Positions 1 through 12,552 of a DNA stretch of 64,000 nucleotides are shown here, in pieces. Location of the stretch: positions 56,696,001-56,760,000 of the forward strand of contig CM073596.1 of the NCBI GenBank assembly GCA_037074705.1, read 5' to 3'. The stretch comes from Zhengitettix transpicula. Lineage: Eukaryota; Arthropoda; Insecta; Orthoptera; Tetrigidae. The position numbers were made by a program, and so were the translations under genes. Position 1 is the stretch's first letter. Each line of letters opens with the position of its first letter. The notes beneath the pieces are model-generated. The model saw only the letters and a list, made by a program, of their open reading frames with translations, did not search any database and had not been told where the DNA came from.

Positions 1-2848
1 GGACTTTTATACAGCACCTTCCCGTACTCCCCTCACAGTCTTTGAATATCCAAGCAACACGCGTCTACCGTCGCAGAAAAACAAACGTCTCCGTATTCAG
101 GAAGAGAAAAGACTACGTGCAAGTGAGACGCGGAAAGAAGCAAATCCCCGGAAACATGACGTATGACTAAAAGTGAAGCGTGACCCAAAAATAATCTAAA
201 CTCTACTCAGTTTACAACCCTAAAAGTTTATTTAAAAAATTTCAGAAGTTTTCACCCCTTATTTCGATTACAATAATCCACTATTATAATAATACTGTGA
301 AACGTAAAATTGTCGTAAAACGTTAAATAAAATCCTATAAAACTATAAACTAAATATTGTAATCATTGTAAATCTGTAATTAATAAATATTTACAGTAAA
401 TAGACTTAAAAACGCTATTACATGAATAAAGTCAACACAAGACATTATTTCTGATGTAGACAGGAAAAATATTGTCTTTCAAAGAAAATATTTTTATAAC
501 TATAGACAATGAATGTTTTAGCACATTTTTATTTGAGAAGAGTTGGAAAATACTTTTCATTCAGTCTCCTAAAAACATTTAATTGTTAATAATGTATTTA
601 ATTGTTCAATCACAAGATATTTGGTATATTCCATATTGAATTCAACAGTAATATTCAAACAAAAATATTATACAGAAGAAGACTTGTTATGGAGACTCGC
701 TTAATTACTGGACTTAAAAATATAAATTAGTATTTTCGTATACATGTACATATTCATTATATTATTTTCCGGGTAATTTTATAAAGTATTTTATAGTGTC
801 AAACTCGGCAACGCTACTACACAATTTTAAGAGACACACGTCATCAATTTATCTTATATTGACAAATTCTAGAGTATTTAAGAAAGAAATTACTCCTCAG
901 CGAGACTAGGAAATTTTGAGATAGTTGCATTTTGTCTGGGAATAGAACTTAGAGGAATCTACTCAGTGAGAACGCGCTTAGCAAAAAAAAAATGCTAAGC
1001 AGAATCTTATTATGCCAAGATTGAAATAAGTCAATAGTAAGAAGAATGAATCTTCAGAGCTACAAGGTTGCATTTAAATTAAACGGACACACGAAATGAA
1101 GCCGGAAAATTGTTGGTTAATGTGGCATCTGACCATTGGAGCTATTGATTCAGGCATGATAAGTAAACCAGGAATGTTCTGATAAATAACATTATATAAA
1201 TTAAGTAGTCTACAAAACTAAAACTATATATGGTTGTTCGTATAAATGCAAGAAAAACGTAGGAGACTAGGAATGATAGAAATATCGAATAGTAGTGAAG
1301 AATCGAGTGGTCAAATAACAATAGAGAGTTGATTATTGATCTTGTTCCGGGTGAACACCGACATTCTTATAAATATTACTGATCAATGCGGAGTTTCTGA
1401 GATACAGCATTTTTCGAGGCGATAGAGAGAAGATATTTTTATCATGTAGATAACTGCTTTTATCGAAGTTGGGAATCATCCCATCCCTTATATGCGACCC
1501 CGATTCATCTGCTGGGGTGTGAAATCGATTCTTCCTTCTCCAAGGCGGTAACAGGGGAGAAAATTTTAATATGACCTCCCCCACTCCTCCCACTCCCTCT
1601 TTCAAACCCTTTACCGATAAGGGCGGCAACGACCAATATAAAAGAGTCGTTTGAAAGGATTTGGAGGTGGCAACAGGTGTCCACGGTGATAGCATTATTG
1701 GGAAAGAGAGAGAGGGTCTGCAGCTAAACACCCCCTATTTTCCACGTCTGCAATCTCCTCTTGTGCATTCTCGTCGTCGTGTGAGAGACAGAAACACAGC
1801 CAGATGAGGTGGAGAGGGACTTTTCCAGATCATTTTCTTCGAATACACCCGTAATATTTAGCAGTTACACATGTGTTCCGGGTCCCAGTGAAAATCCTCT
1901 GGGCTCAGATACGGAAAAGAAAAGAGTTTTTCACTTACGCGTTTATACTTGCACATTTTCTGGGTTGAATATAGGCTACATAAATGTATTCTTAAAAATA
2001 TAATGTCTTAAAATAATAAATCGTAAAAAGGTTTTTTCCCCTGAATTACCAAATAAATATTAATACACTAAGAAACACTAATTTACTTAGATTTCTGTTG
2101 AGTAGTTAATGCAGAGTATCTTGTCTAATACTGAAAAAGTTGTAATTTTAAAAATATATTATTCTTGGTTTATTGAAATTTGCAACTCATAAGTCCTGTT
2201 TATAAATATTATTATTATTGTTCTTATTATTATTTAGCTACTATTGGGCATTTTCCCTGTGGTAGCTGTATCTACATAAATAACATATATACAATACATA
2301 TATATATATATATATATACAAAGTATATGGGTAACCTAAATGAACTGTCTTAGTAAAGTTTTTATTATTATTTATTTACCTGGAAAAAATCCGAACAGAA
2401 ACCATCCCTGATTTCTTTCCACTGAACTTCACTTTTTTTTAACTTTTATTTTATAAATAACTTCATTGTTTACCACGTTAATAAGTGTAATAATAAAATA
2501 ATGTAATACCCCATGATTAATGTAGTTTCCTTAGCCTACGTCTAAATTGATCAGTGCTATTCGGAAAAGTCGTCAGTAATTCTGCAGGCCATGAATTCCA
2601 GTCTCGAATTGATCAGTTAACAAATGAATATTTTCCAACGTTTGTGCTTTGCCATTTTTCTTTAATTTTGAAAGGGTGATCATTTTTATAAATATAAGTG
2701 GGCACCACGAAAAGTTTTATTATTTCTTTCCAGGCCGGTTGACCTGTAGAAGCTTGGTATATTTCCGAAAGCCTCGCGTGTTTCCTCCTATGCTCCTGAG
2801 GATTGTTCGCGAATCGACCCCAAAACATTTTTTCAGCCCGTGGATAAT
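1..2848. other. AT-rich stretch, no supported gene
   Basis: No exon, RNA gene or recognisable mobile element was found. A 132-codon open frame on the minus strand (1333-1731) has low-complexity Ser/Leu/Pro-rich content and matches no family I know, so I treat it as chance. The part from about 1480 to 1760 is GC-richer and contains pyrimidine-rich tracts. A (TA)n run lies at 2297-2318. Confidence 0.6.
2297..2318. repeat. (TA)n microsatellite
   Basis: About eleven uninterrupted TA units in AT-rich DNA. Confidence 0.9.
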
Positions 2849-3095
2849 GAGCCGGTCTGCTGTGGTGTAGTGGCCAGCGTCAAAGGCTCGCATCACAGAG
2901 GTTTCGGGTTCAAATCCAGGCATGGGCATGGGTGTTTGTACTCATCCTCGTCACGAAAGCTCGGGTTAAGGCTGAGGGAGAAACGACACTCTGACCATGT
3001 GTTACTCCTAAATCCAGAATGTGTCACGTAAGATGACAGGCCGAGATCCTTAATGGCTTTTAGAACCAAAGACTAAACAGAAAAACGGAAAAAAT
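2849..3095 (+). mobile_element. tRNA-derived SINE
   Basis: The head looks like a tRNA gene. It has an A-box TGGTGTAGTGG at 2863-2873 and a B-box GGTTCAAATCC at 2907-2917, about 33 bases apart, which is the usual spacing of an internal RNA polymerase III promoter. The GC-richer, non-tRNA body runs to about 3060 and ends in an A-rich tail (about 3070-3095), as expected of a SINE copied by a LINE reverse transcriptase. Part of the same body recurs near 23633-23680, which supports a repeat family rather than a true tRNA gene. No mature tRNA cloverleaf with a proper acceptor stem is evident. The 5' and 3' limits are estimates, and I see no clear target-site duplication. Confidence 0.75.
2863..2917 (+). 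promoter_or_regulatory. Internal Pol III promoter (A and B boxes) of the SINE
   Basis: TGGTGTAGTGG fits the A-box consensus and GGTTCAAATCC fits the B-box consensus (GGTTCRANNCC). Their order and spacing match a type 2 Pol III promoter. Confidence 0.75.
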
Positions 3096-4227
3096 AGATA
3101 TAATTAATTACACAACGTCAGTCAACTATTTAGATGTTTTCAACTAACTACTTCAAAACAAATTTTAAACTAAAACTGTTCAATAATATTTGGCGTCGGT
3201 AATAGAAAAATCTATATACATTTCCAAGAGCCGCATTATGAAGCTATATCCTTGACATGCAATAACATCGAATGAATGGATTAATATTCGAAATTATAAA
3301 AAAAAAACTGTGTCTCAGGCACGATTTTAAACGTAAATTAATTTTTAATTTCCCAATAGCATATGGCAGAGGTATATTTATTTATAAATTATCGTCCACA
3401 TACGGGAATAAAAATTGCGTTAAAATTAATTCAGGCAGTGTTTCTCCTTAATTATTTCGTCTACTATTTTTCCGTAATACTGTGTAAATTAGTGTCACCA
3501 CTTACACTAGTTATAGGAGAGAAACATTCTGACGGATGTAACAGCATCACAACTTCATATTACAATTAAATTATATAAGTAAACAAATATGTATAGGTAT
3601 TAATTTAGGTTTGTTTGCTCCTGCGCACAATTTTAGAAAAATGTGATTAATCTTTCTCAACGGCTTCTTGTGTAAATGTTGTAATTTCATTTTGTGTGGA
3701 CATTGGATATCAAAGAGAAATTATGACAATTTTATTGACCATATGGTTACCTGCCATGTTTCACAGTTATACTTTCTGTGTACCTAATTGAATCATGGCC
3801 GTGTATGGGAAAAATTGTCAGCACTCACACACACACTCAGAGCTCGATGCTAAACAACAAGTTCCGAACAAGCAAATCGCTGAATTGAGTTTGCTGTAAA
3901 CAGAGTGATGTGCAGCGGATTGTGTTTGCTCCTGTAAAATGTACAAGCACTCAAATTTCATAACCCAAAAAATGAATACAAACGAACAGCATGGGGAGTA
4001 TTTTAGCCCACTTCACTTCAGTTTTACGTTGTTAATCAAATTACACATGTTACAATTTCGAAACGCCGGTGCGATGTTTGCATAACAGGTTAAAAAATTT
4101 ATTGCACAGGGGAGGCCGATTATGACTTGTAAATATTCCAACTATCGGAGGACCAGCTTCGAAATTAATTTAAGAAATAAGACAAAATTCTTCCAAAAAA
4201 AAGTAATGTTGTCAATCTCTATAAATT
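3096..4227. other. AT-rich stretch, nothing recognised
   Basis: No coding signature, repeat family or RNA gene was identified. There is a short interrupted CA run near 3823-3837. Confidence 0.5.
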
Positions 4228-4410
4228 TAATAAAACAATTTATGACCTTATACAGACACTTTCTTATTTTTTGTTTGTATTGTAAAGCCGTTTCGATACC
4301 TTTTTGTATCTTCTTCAGGTACTTTCCTACAGATAAATCCAATCATTTGTAAATACACGTTGTTAGAATATAAATAAGTGTCTGCAGAAATACATAAATT
4401 GTTTTATTAA
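4228..4410. mobile_element. Small fold-back element (MITE-like) H
   Basis: Two imperfect inverted arms of about 40 bp bound the unit: 4228-4268, beginning AATAAAACAATTTATG, and its reverse complement at 4371-4410. Between them, on the minus strand at about 4289-4319, lies CTGAAGA, a perfect 5-bp hairpin (GATAC/GTATC) and GAAACG. The size (about 183 bp), the arms and the lack of coding capacity fit a non-autonomous inverted-repeat element. The superfamily is unknown because no clear target-site duplication could be assigned. Confidence 0.65.
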
Positions 4411-4993
4411 TTCAAAACATACGTTAAATTAAAACTATAGATTTAATTACCCAAGAATTTAAAAATAATAATAAGAAAATACAATTCATTGTTTTTGCAA
4501 TAATTTGAACACCGCTATTAGATCAGTAGCAGTATATCACTTGCTCACAATTCCTCCACCAAGCTGCAAGTTAAATTTCGGTGTCGGTCTGTGTTGCGGG
4601 ACTACGTAATTGGAAGGGCGAGAGTGTTGCGGGTAGCCATTACTCTCCGCTTAAGGGGCGAAATCACGTGAGTTCCTTCTCAACAATAAACACTTAGCAA
4701 CATTCCTGCTATATTACATATAACGATTTCAAGCAGTCATAAAAGGAAAATTGTTTTAAAATATAATTACCGTTTACTATTAAAATAAAACTCCTCAGTA
4801 AGTGAATGCATTAATTAAAAATCTGTAATTGTTACCGGTAACACAAAGAACCGCAATTTACATGAAGACGACGGCAGAGCACGGCATGGAAATGTTATGT
4901 TGTAACAAAAATTTAACTTGATTGGAAGGCCACGAATTTTATATTCATAGTTTGCAAGTTACTCTATGTATATATTCTGACTATTGAAAAAAC
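4411..4993. other. Spacer with a GC-richer patch
   Basis: Non-coding. A GC-richer patch at about 4540-4690 stands out from the AT-rich surroundings. No repeat family or gene was recognised. Confidence 0.4.
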
Positions 4994-5210
4994 AAATAAA
5001 TATAAATCAGCCAATTTTAAGTCATAAAAGAGTGTTTATTAATGTAAAATTAAACAACGTTTCATCATTTATTTTGCAACCTCTTCAGGTTAACGTTTTA
5101 AAAAAACTTGTTAGACAGAATATTCTATGTTGACTGCAGTGGCCGAAATCTTCTTTCATTAATAAATCTTTTTCAGACTTAAAATTGGCTGACTTTAATT
5201 TATTTATTAG
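4994..5210. mobile_element. Small fold-back element (MITE-like) G
   Basis: The inverted arms of about 50 bp (4994-5044 and 5157-5210) share the core CAGCCAATTTTAAGTC and the inner end TTTATTAATG. An internal minus-strand motif at about 5056-5089 reads CTGAAGAGG, a spacer, then GAAACGTTG. The architecture is the same as the element at 4228-4410 although the arm sequences differ. No open frame is present. Confidence 0.7.
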
Positions 5211-6639
5211 TTTACTCTTGGATTATTTGTAATTTTATTTAAATACCACATATATTATTTTAATAGTTCAATTCACAGTTATTTAAGTTAGTAAATCGCC
5301 TTGGTGATTGCTCTCATTTAACACACACATATTTTTTTGTGTATATACTATTTTTATTATAAATGACTGATAGTTATTTGGAGATTTTATAGACTTCGTT
5401 TCCTTCAAAATGGCTGCATAAACCAGAGTGGGCGAATTAGTTTTCGGTGGACACAGTTTTGGTTGATGTTAGATACAGTTTTCATGGTGAGATAGAAGTT
5501 GATGTGTGAACAGATTTTATTCAGAATTAAGTTCATATGCAGAAGCCGGGAAAGAAAATAAGAGATTCACCCAAGCAGCAACAACAGTGTGTCATCCAGT
5601 TTACCATCTCAGCCGTTCCATGACTGCTAATAGCTGAGGCGTAAGAGCGACAAAGAAATGTATAGGTGTGAAAAGATTAAAATATGTACTTTGAATAAAA
5701 ATTAAATAATACAATAATGATCTCTGCTCCAAATATCCTGTAAATTCCTTTTATTCTCAAGCTGGGTCATAAATATTTCAGTATTTAATAAATATTGTTG
5801 TAAATTAAATTCATTACAATTTATAAAATCCAATTTATTTATTGAATTTGTCCTATGCAATTAATGCATCGAAACAATTAATTGTGATAAGTTCTACGAT
5901 ATTCAGGTATTAATTAGCCTCAAATGTAAATTGATCTACAATTTAAATAAAAAGTTCACTTCGATTTAAGTCAACATATCCTTACAAAGTAAAACTGATA
6001 CACTAAAAAAAATTTTATTGTAGTTTACGTATTCTCAAAATAAATAGGCGTTTTAACTATTTCCGTAAGTGACGTTCCTTTACAAAATACATTACTTCAA
6101 TAAAGCGGCCAATTATGCATAAACTAATGCTTCATGTATTCTAGCAGGCAGAATTACGGTAATTGGATAATCTGTGAGCTTTTGAATTCAGCGGAAACCC
6201 AAACATCACAGTTGTAGGATTGCAACAGGATTAAGTTCATTTCTCGCGTTAGGATTATATAGTATTTTAAATTTTCATTGGTACGATCATCGAATGCTTC
6301 TGCGGTGTAAACAATTAAACTGTTGGTATTTGATTTCCAACCATTTTTGTATAGGAATCTCTTCTATAATTCCATTGCCTGTCTCTTCTCTGCATTTTTA
6401 TTCTGCCTATGTACTTATATACTATTTCATATCACTATTATCCATGAAAATGTAATTTTACAATTCAAAATAATACATCTGAAACGGCCGAAACGCATAA
6501 TGTGGAATAACAATCAGAATTTAACGTTTTACTTTCGCCTCCTCGATTTCTCTGAATGGAACATTCCTCTGTGTTATATCTCTATTCAATATACAACCTA
6601 AGCGGTTTTCGTAGACCATGCATTTACGAGACCGCTTCA

Positions 6640-6990
6640 TTATACTTTGACGACTACAATTAGCGCGGATATTCTCTTCAGTGTGGAGTATTGTTATTTT
6701 GGATGGGCGGGGAAGCACGTAGACGCATTACTTAGTCTGCAGCAGCAGCAGCAGCACTTTGCAGCCGCCATCGAAGCAGGTGCCGCGACCTCATTGTCCC
6801 CGGGGAATTCCCTGCGCTGTAATGGAGCTCGCAGCAATGATTGATATCTACTCCGCCTGCCTCGGGGCCTAATGAATTAAGTAAATATTCTTGCTCGGGA
6901 ACAAGTTAAGGGAAAATTAAGTCGCATTAGTAGAAGGAAAAGGGAAGGGGTGGCGTAAAACGTAGCTGGGCTCATTCTCTCTTGCGCACA
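6640..6990. other. GC-richer low-copy island (candidate regulatory DNA)
   Basis: This island is clearly GC-richer than its flanks. It includes a short (CAG)n run at 6738-6756 and homeodomain-type TAAT cores near 6820 and 6870. It is not similar to any other part of the window. A 65-codon frame crosses it through the CAG run but shows no conserved domain. A regulatory role is inference from composition only. Confidence 0.3.
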
Positions 6991-7910
6991 CACACCCTTT
7001 GGCTTGTTCGTTATGAAACCACAATCTCCCGGAAGTAAAAGACTGTAAGATGCTTAGTGAACCAACTCAAACAGTACGTACCAGCTCAATTGCTTGTGTT
7101 TCAAAGTGGCCTACTTATTATGAGTCCAGTTTGGAAAGAGAATATTCCACAGTCAAATCTGAACCACAGTAAACTAATATTTCTTGCAAGTCCACTAAAA
7201 ATGTCGAAAGCAGTTCATTGAACCCGTCGAGTTTTAAATTGATTTTCGTGCGGTGATAGAAGGAAAAGTGTTTTGTTATTTAAAGAGTGAAGGACGGAAG
7301 ATTATAAATAATAAATAAAAAGTATGATCACACAATTAAGAAAATGAAAGAAATTAGTTTTCAACACTGAATTACTTTGATTATTTATTTTATAACTCAG
7401 AAACATTGCCACGTCTATAATAAATAAACAAAAATGTTACAAAATACCAATTATACATGAGAAATACAAAACGTTAATATAAATTTTATTAAAAAAGTTG
7501 CAAAGCTTCACAGCTTTTTTATATTATAAAGTCGCTTGTTGTTTTTCCTCATTATCCTTATTAAGTTCCCTTGCAATTTTTTATTTATTTATATAATTTC
7601 CCCCCCATTCCCACTTAATCAGTCAAAAATTAAACACTTGTAGTAAATTTTCCAATAGTATTTTATTGAAGGATAATTCAGGTAAATCATCTCCTTGATC
7701 AATTGTTAAAAATAAAGGAAAGAGAAAACCTACAACCTATGTTGCTATAATTTTGTTGCATGAGAAACTAAGACATAACGAGTCTTAATTCCTGGCACCG
7801 ACTGGTCTCAAGTTGATGCGGAAATCTTGAATCAGCTGGTAACGATCATCCTGATCTTTTCTCGTGACTAAACACGGATTTATCTATTTAGTATACAATT
7901 CAATTTCATG

Positions 7911-8012
7911 AAGAATTTTTTACATAACTAAGACCAACTCATTGAATCAGTTGAATAGTAGGAAAATCGTTTATTAAGACTGATTTGGTCATAGTTATGT
8001 ATGGCAGAAAAT
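7911..8012. repeat. Imperfect inverted repeat
   Basis: ACATAACTAAGACCAA near 7922 recurs inverted near 7986-8001 with one mismatch. The arms extend weakly on both sides to about 25-30 bp. It could be a decayed fold-back element. Confidence 0.4.
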
Positions 8013-9722
8013 CATAACAACATGTAGGTTTCCGCCTTTTTATAAATTTAATCAATGTGATGATTATTTCTTTAAATTGCAAGTGATTAATTGATTTTGA
8101 ATCAGTTATTGTGGAAAATTTATTGCAAGTGTTTAATTAACGTCTGATAAAGCAGGGGTGAAATAATTTTAGTTACTAAAATAATTAGTAGGTAATTCAA
8201 AAGTAACCTTTTAAGTAAAATCTGTGTCAAATAAATCAATTCCAATATCATTGTATTAAAATTTCTACTCCTTAAACAGTTATATACTTTTTATATTATA
8301 TTTTATATTATATTTTACTAATACTGCTCATTCACAAAATTTCTAATTGAAGACGCTGTTTTTCTAAGAATCTTTTAATGCATACTTCAAATTCTTTCTT
8401 AAAAATTTAGTTCCTCAGGCGCGCGACAGGAGGCAGCACACGTTAGGGCAAATTCCGAGAACCGTATTGTGAATTTTGGAATATTTTTATGTTTTAAACA
8501 TCTTTCTCTATTCCTATAACTTTCATGAACACAATTTCCTACAGAATATCACATTTTCCATTGCATATTGCCCAACGAAACTTTTGATCCAGTTATTCAC
8601 ACATTCAGTACAATCAACAGGTCAGGAAATTAAATTGTAAATAATCTGAGGTTACACCTTACTATTATTTATCTCAAGTAATGAAGGAAGAAATAATCTG
8701 ACGGAGAAAGTCTTAAAGCTACTGCATAACTTGACAGCTTTTGAATTTTAAAGAAAATGTAAAATTGGCATTAATAAAAGCGTTTTTTCAATTATATCTC
8801 CATTGTATAAAATATTTGAGTAAGCATCATTCTACAGTCACTATTTGCCCATTTCATAATTGGCTCGTATGTGTGGATTTTTTTTTAAAAAAAATTACTC
8901 CTGTTTAATAAAAACTACGTATTGAATTCTCGACTAACGCTGACCACAGTGGTCTATAAAACCGATGTGTGTGATAAATTAACTAAACTTCAGAACATTA
9001 GTTTCAGAAATATTTTTCATTGATGACGTTAACTTTACAGAGATGAAGGACGTCTCCTTTGGTCTCGCCAGCTGCGTAGCCCCGGTCGACCTGCACGCGC
9101 ATTCCATTAGAAATCGATTCAGGTAACATCGAGATGAGATGCAGCGCGTTAAATTAAACCTAGAGGTCAATACGTTACACGGCTTTGACGTCCAAGGGGG
9201 CATTTTGTGAAAAAAAAAAAGAGAGATAAAGACTCGGAAGAATGAAACGAAAAAGAATTCTCTTTCTACTATAGGACTGCTTTCATGAAAAAGGGAAAGG
9301 AGTAGGAATTTCATAGTTCATAAAGTTCTCCCGTGTTACATATTTTCAGGCGATAAAATCTGTGTTTTGAGCCTAAAGCGCTATGAGTTAAATAATCTTC
9401 CAACTTGAAGTATCATAGCATATTTTATATTAGCCCTATATTGATTTTGGGAATATTGAGTATCCTTTCCTGATACATTTTACCTCCTTACGTTTCACTG
9501 ACAGAAAGTTGCAAGGCGTCTAACATGTAAGGCAATTTTAGCTCGTTTCCTCTATTCTGTTATTCACTTGCCTCATCTGTTCTTACTTTAACGATATACA
9601 TAATAAATATCCCCAAAAATAAACTTAAACTTCCAAAATAATGTAGGCTGTTTTTTTTCTAGGTGAAGCCAAATCATTGTCACCTTCCGAAAGCAAGTTT
9701 ATTGTAATAGAAATAGACAATG

Positions 9723-9925
9723 AAATGTAAAAAAATTACGACTGATTGAAAATTAGTAATAATAAAGATAGCCAAATACATACAAAAAGTGATAATATAA
9801 ATACCACATAACGTTTATGGGATGCTTGTCCCTTTCTTCATGTGCTAAGAAGAGCTTGGAGCGACACAACTGCAGTCGTCAGTTGACAAAAATCAAAAGG
9901 ATCCCAGAAATGTTGAGTGGAATTA
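9723..9925 (+). mobile_element. Family B fold-back element, copy 1 (right arm shortened)
   Basis: It shares with the copies at 27.5 and 45.7 kb the left end ATTACGACTGATTGAAAA, the block AATATAAATACCACA, then the GTTT...GGGATCC...TTGTCCCTTTCTTCA block and a CACAACTGCAG segment. The right arm is present only as GATCCCAGAAATGTTG near 9899. There is no coding capacity. Confidence 0.75.
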
Positions 9926-10792
9926 ATATTTTTCTGTTAATTGCGTACTGGATAATAATTTTGATCTAATACAGACTTTCTATATTTTTGAAAGCTATGC
10001 TGCACAAAATGTAATCACCAGTTGAGGATTTTCTCCAGGTTTTCTCTAAATCGTAAATTATACATGCAAATACATTGAAAAACAAGGGATATTTTTCTTC
10101 AACGTGTGCTTTTATTATGCAAATAATTTCACCGTTTTTATTGTGCATAAATTTCCATAATTAAAAATAAATTAATAAACAATTCCGCTGAATTGTGTGT
10201 TTAAAATATGAAGGGCCTATAACTGCATGAATAATTAGGACAGTAAGCTAAATAAAATCTGAATATGTCTCACTTTATGAGGCTATAAACCTGAGACCCT
10301 CAGAGGTCTACTAATCTTCCACCTCAAACACGGCGCGAATTCGCTAAGGACTTGCGTACATATCACCACGGTCCAGGTGCACTTGTAATACCTGAGCAAG
10401 AAGACAAACCCGATGGAGATTGAGAAAGTTAAGAGAGGCTTGAGGTTCTGCGGAGGGCTGAGGCAGCGAATACTAAATTACCAAGTGCTACACGATAATC
10501 GGCTTTATTGCGTCTGCGGAATTCAATAAGAGGGCGGCCGAGTGAGATACAGGGAAGGAACGGTTCCTGAGCTTAGTCGATGCTCGTATAAAAAGGTCTT
10601 AAAACTGCGGCCACTGAACAAGCCAACTGCCAACTTTACACCGAAAGAGTCAACACTTGTAATCGAGTTAATCGCGAAGGAAAGCATATGTTTGAGAAAG
10701 GTTCTTACTAAGTGTTGGACAAATATTGTGTAGAGGAATAATCCTCCACTCCTTCTATAATCGCTGTCAATGTTAATATTCCAAATTATGAC
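9926..10792. other. Spacer with a GC-richer island
   Basis: AT-rich up to about 10270, then a low-copy GC-richer island at about 10280-10720. A 63-codon plus-strand frame (10542-10733) has no recognisable similarity. Confidence 0.4.
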
Positions 10793-10800
10793 TTTTTTTT

Positions 10801-10885
10801 TTTAGGGCAACAGGCTACATGAGGGTAATCCACTTAGGGCAACTCCCCTTTAATAGCATAGGAAGGGATTTGAAAGGGGGCATGT
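10801..10885 (+). repeat. Left terminal inverted repeat of family A
   Basis: This segment is GGGCAACAGGC, then GGGTAATCCAC, then CAACTCCCCT and AGCATAGGAAGGGATTTG. It pairs imperfectly with 11335-11429 and recurs at 30669, 38497 and, inverted, 31819. Confidence 0.75.
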
Positions 10886-11334
10886 GGAAGGGTAGAGGAA
10901 GGTAGCCAATGGTTAACAAGGGTTCCCGGGCTATATTTTAAGGATTCTACCCGGCATTCGCCTAAAGAAATGCAGGGAAAACCCTAGAAAAACCTGCATT
11001 AGGTAGATCGGGCATTGGGTACTTGTCCCACGCCCTTCCGATAGCGGGAGAGGAGTTTGCTGTGGGGACGCAGCATTCCCTTCTCCGTGCCTCGACCAGT
11101 TTAGGAGGCAGCTGGCCGACTATTCCAATGGGAATAGCGAACAACTCTTACCTATGCCCAAGGTCTGCGACCCCGGAACATGCACCTCTCAAAACAGGCC
11201 GAGGTGGCTCGGTTTGTGGGAACCTTAGTTCAAAAACGGAGAGGAAAAGGCATACCCAAAGGTAGCCCTTTCGTATCTCTCCTAAAAGGTTCTGCCTGCG
11301 AGAGAAAATCCCTCGCAGGTTTTTTTTTTATCAC

Positions 11335-11429
11335 TTACCTACATTTCCAATCCCTTTCCTATGCTATAAGAGGGGAGTTGCCACTATGTGGATTACCCTA
11401 TACATAGCCTGTCTACACCCAAAAAAAAA
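11335..11429 (-). repeat. Right terminal inverted repeat of family A
   Basis: Read on the minus strand it gives GACAGGCTATG, GGGTAATCCAC, CAACTCCCCTCTTATAGCAT and GGAAAGGGATTGG, matching the left end with small indels. Confidence 0.75.
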
Positions 11430-11521
11430 CATAAATAAACGATATTTTATAAATAAACAGCAAGAAATGTGAAGTCAGACTTCAAATTGCCTGTTATTTA
11501 TTTATAAGTTGTCTCAATAGT

Positions 11522-11563
<42 letters not shown>

Positions 11564-12552
11564 AATAGACGATATTATTTGCAATAGACAACACAGAATT
11601 ACATTAGTCTTTTTTTCAAAGAGATAAACTTATTAAATCTGTTAACAGGAATAAAAGGAATACTTTAAATACGTAATCACCAACGTAATATATGTAAATC
11701 AAATTAGAGTAAAAGAGAGAGTCGTCTAACATCAAATATATATAGTAAAGAGTGTAAAATACAGCAATTTATGAAGTAACACGGGGATAACATTTTTGAA
11801 GAAGCGAATCAGTTGAATGAAAAGTAGTTTTTTGGAAGAGTTTACTAGAGTGAAGTGAAGTTTAGCTTACAATTATTTTTATTCCTTATTTTATATTTAA
11901 GATTTCTTACTTGTGTAATTTCCTGTAATCCTAACTTATTCTCTCTTATTAACGTATTTAGTATTCCTTATATTCTCCCTGATCCTATTTCATGTAATTT
12001 CAAATATGTACACTTCAAATTCTTCATATCACTATTTATGTATAGTCTTAAACATCTAGAGTATTTATGTATATCCCATTCATACATTTGTAAGTAATAT
12101 AAATTTGACTTGTCCTATTTCCTCAGCACAGGACTAATGGAACTAATAAAATCTAATCTAAACTTACAGGGTTACGTTGCAAATGGTTGCGTGGAAATGT
12201 TTTTATGTACAGTTCAAAACTAAAAATGAAAGTTCCGGTTATTGGAGAAAGTTTCAGATTAACTTTAAAGACAGAAAAAAATCAACTAACGAACACAGAA
12301 AGGAACATTAATGTTTCTGAAAATATTGACGAGGAAATAAATGTCTACATAAAGCCAGAACAACTGTGCATAAGAGACAGAAAGTTATAGAAAACTTCAC
12401 ACGGAACACAACTGCCTGGCGTAGGCGTAAGACATCAATCGCATGGTACAAACAAAAACTGTGAGACGAACGTCGAAGATCACAGTAGAAAATTATTAGT
12501 TTGCCAGTTTCAAAACTAAGCAACTAATTAAAAGAAATCGATCGTTCAAGCA
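11430..12552. other. AT-rich stretch with a TA run and a LINE-tail-like segment
   Basis: A (TA)n run lies at about 11527-11558. The segment 11855-12165 ends in GGACTAATGGAACTAATAAA followed by TCTAATCT. This resembles the 3' end of an insect LINE, and the last 35 bp recur inverted at about 22198-22235. No RT-coding sequence is attached, so the assignment is weak. Confidence 0.35.

Larger units (their letters stand above)
5211..9722. other. Long AT-rich stretch with a few GC-richer islands
   Basis: No supported gene. GC-richer islands lie at about 6640-6990, 8405-8465 and 9040-9210. The 111-codon minus-strand frame at 8979-9314 is Ser/Phe-rich and unlike any protein I know. The rest is AT-rich DNA with many short A and T runs. 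Confidence 0.5.
10793..11429 (+). mobile_element. Family A inverted-repeat element, copy with both ends
   Basis: The left end starts with a T-run then AGGGCAACAGGCTACATGAG. The right end (about 11335-11429) is its imperfect reverse complement and finishes in an A-run. This gives terminal inverted repeats of roughly 75-80 bp around a GC-richer interior of about 480 bp. The interior holds a perfect hairpin, CTATTCCAATGGGAATAG (11120-11137), and a second 8-bp hairpin, CCTGCGAG/CTCGCAGG (about 11298-11320). Open frames in the interior are not kept in phase between copies, so the element appears non-coding and non-autonomous. No confident target-site duplication was seen, so the superfamily is unassigned. 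Confidence 0.75.

Noticed and set aside
1333..1731. 132-codon minus-strand frame as a gene
   Set aside because: No domain, low-complexity stretches and no neighbouring exon structure.
2849..2925. Functional tRNA gene
   Set aside because: The A and B boxes are good, but no full acceptor stem or clear anticodon arm could be formed, and the attached body and A-rich tail fit a SINE.
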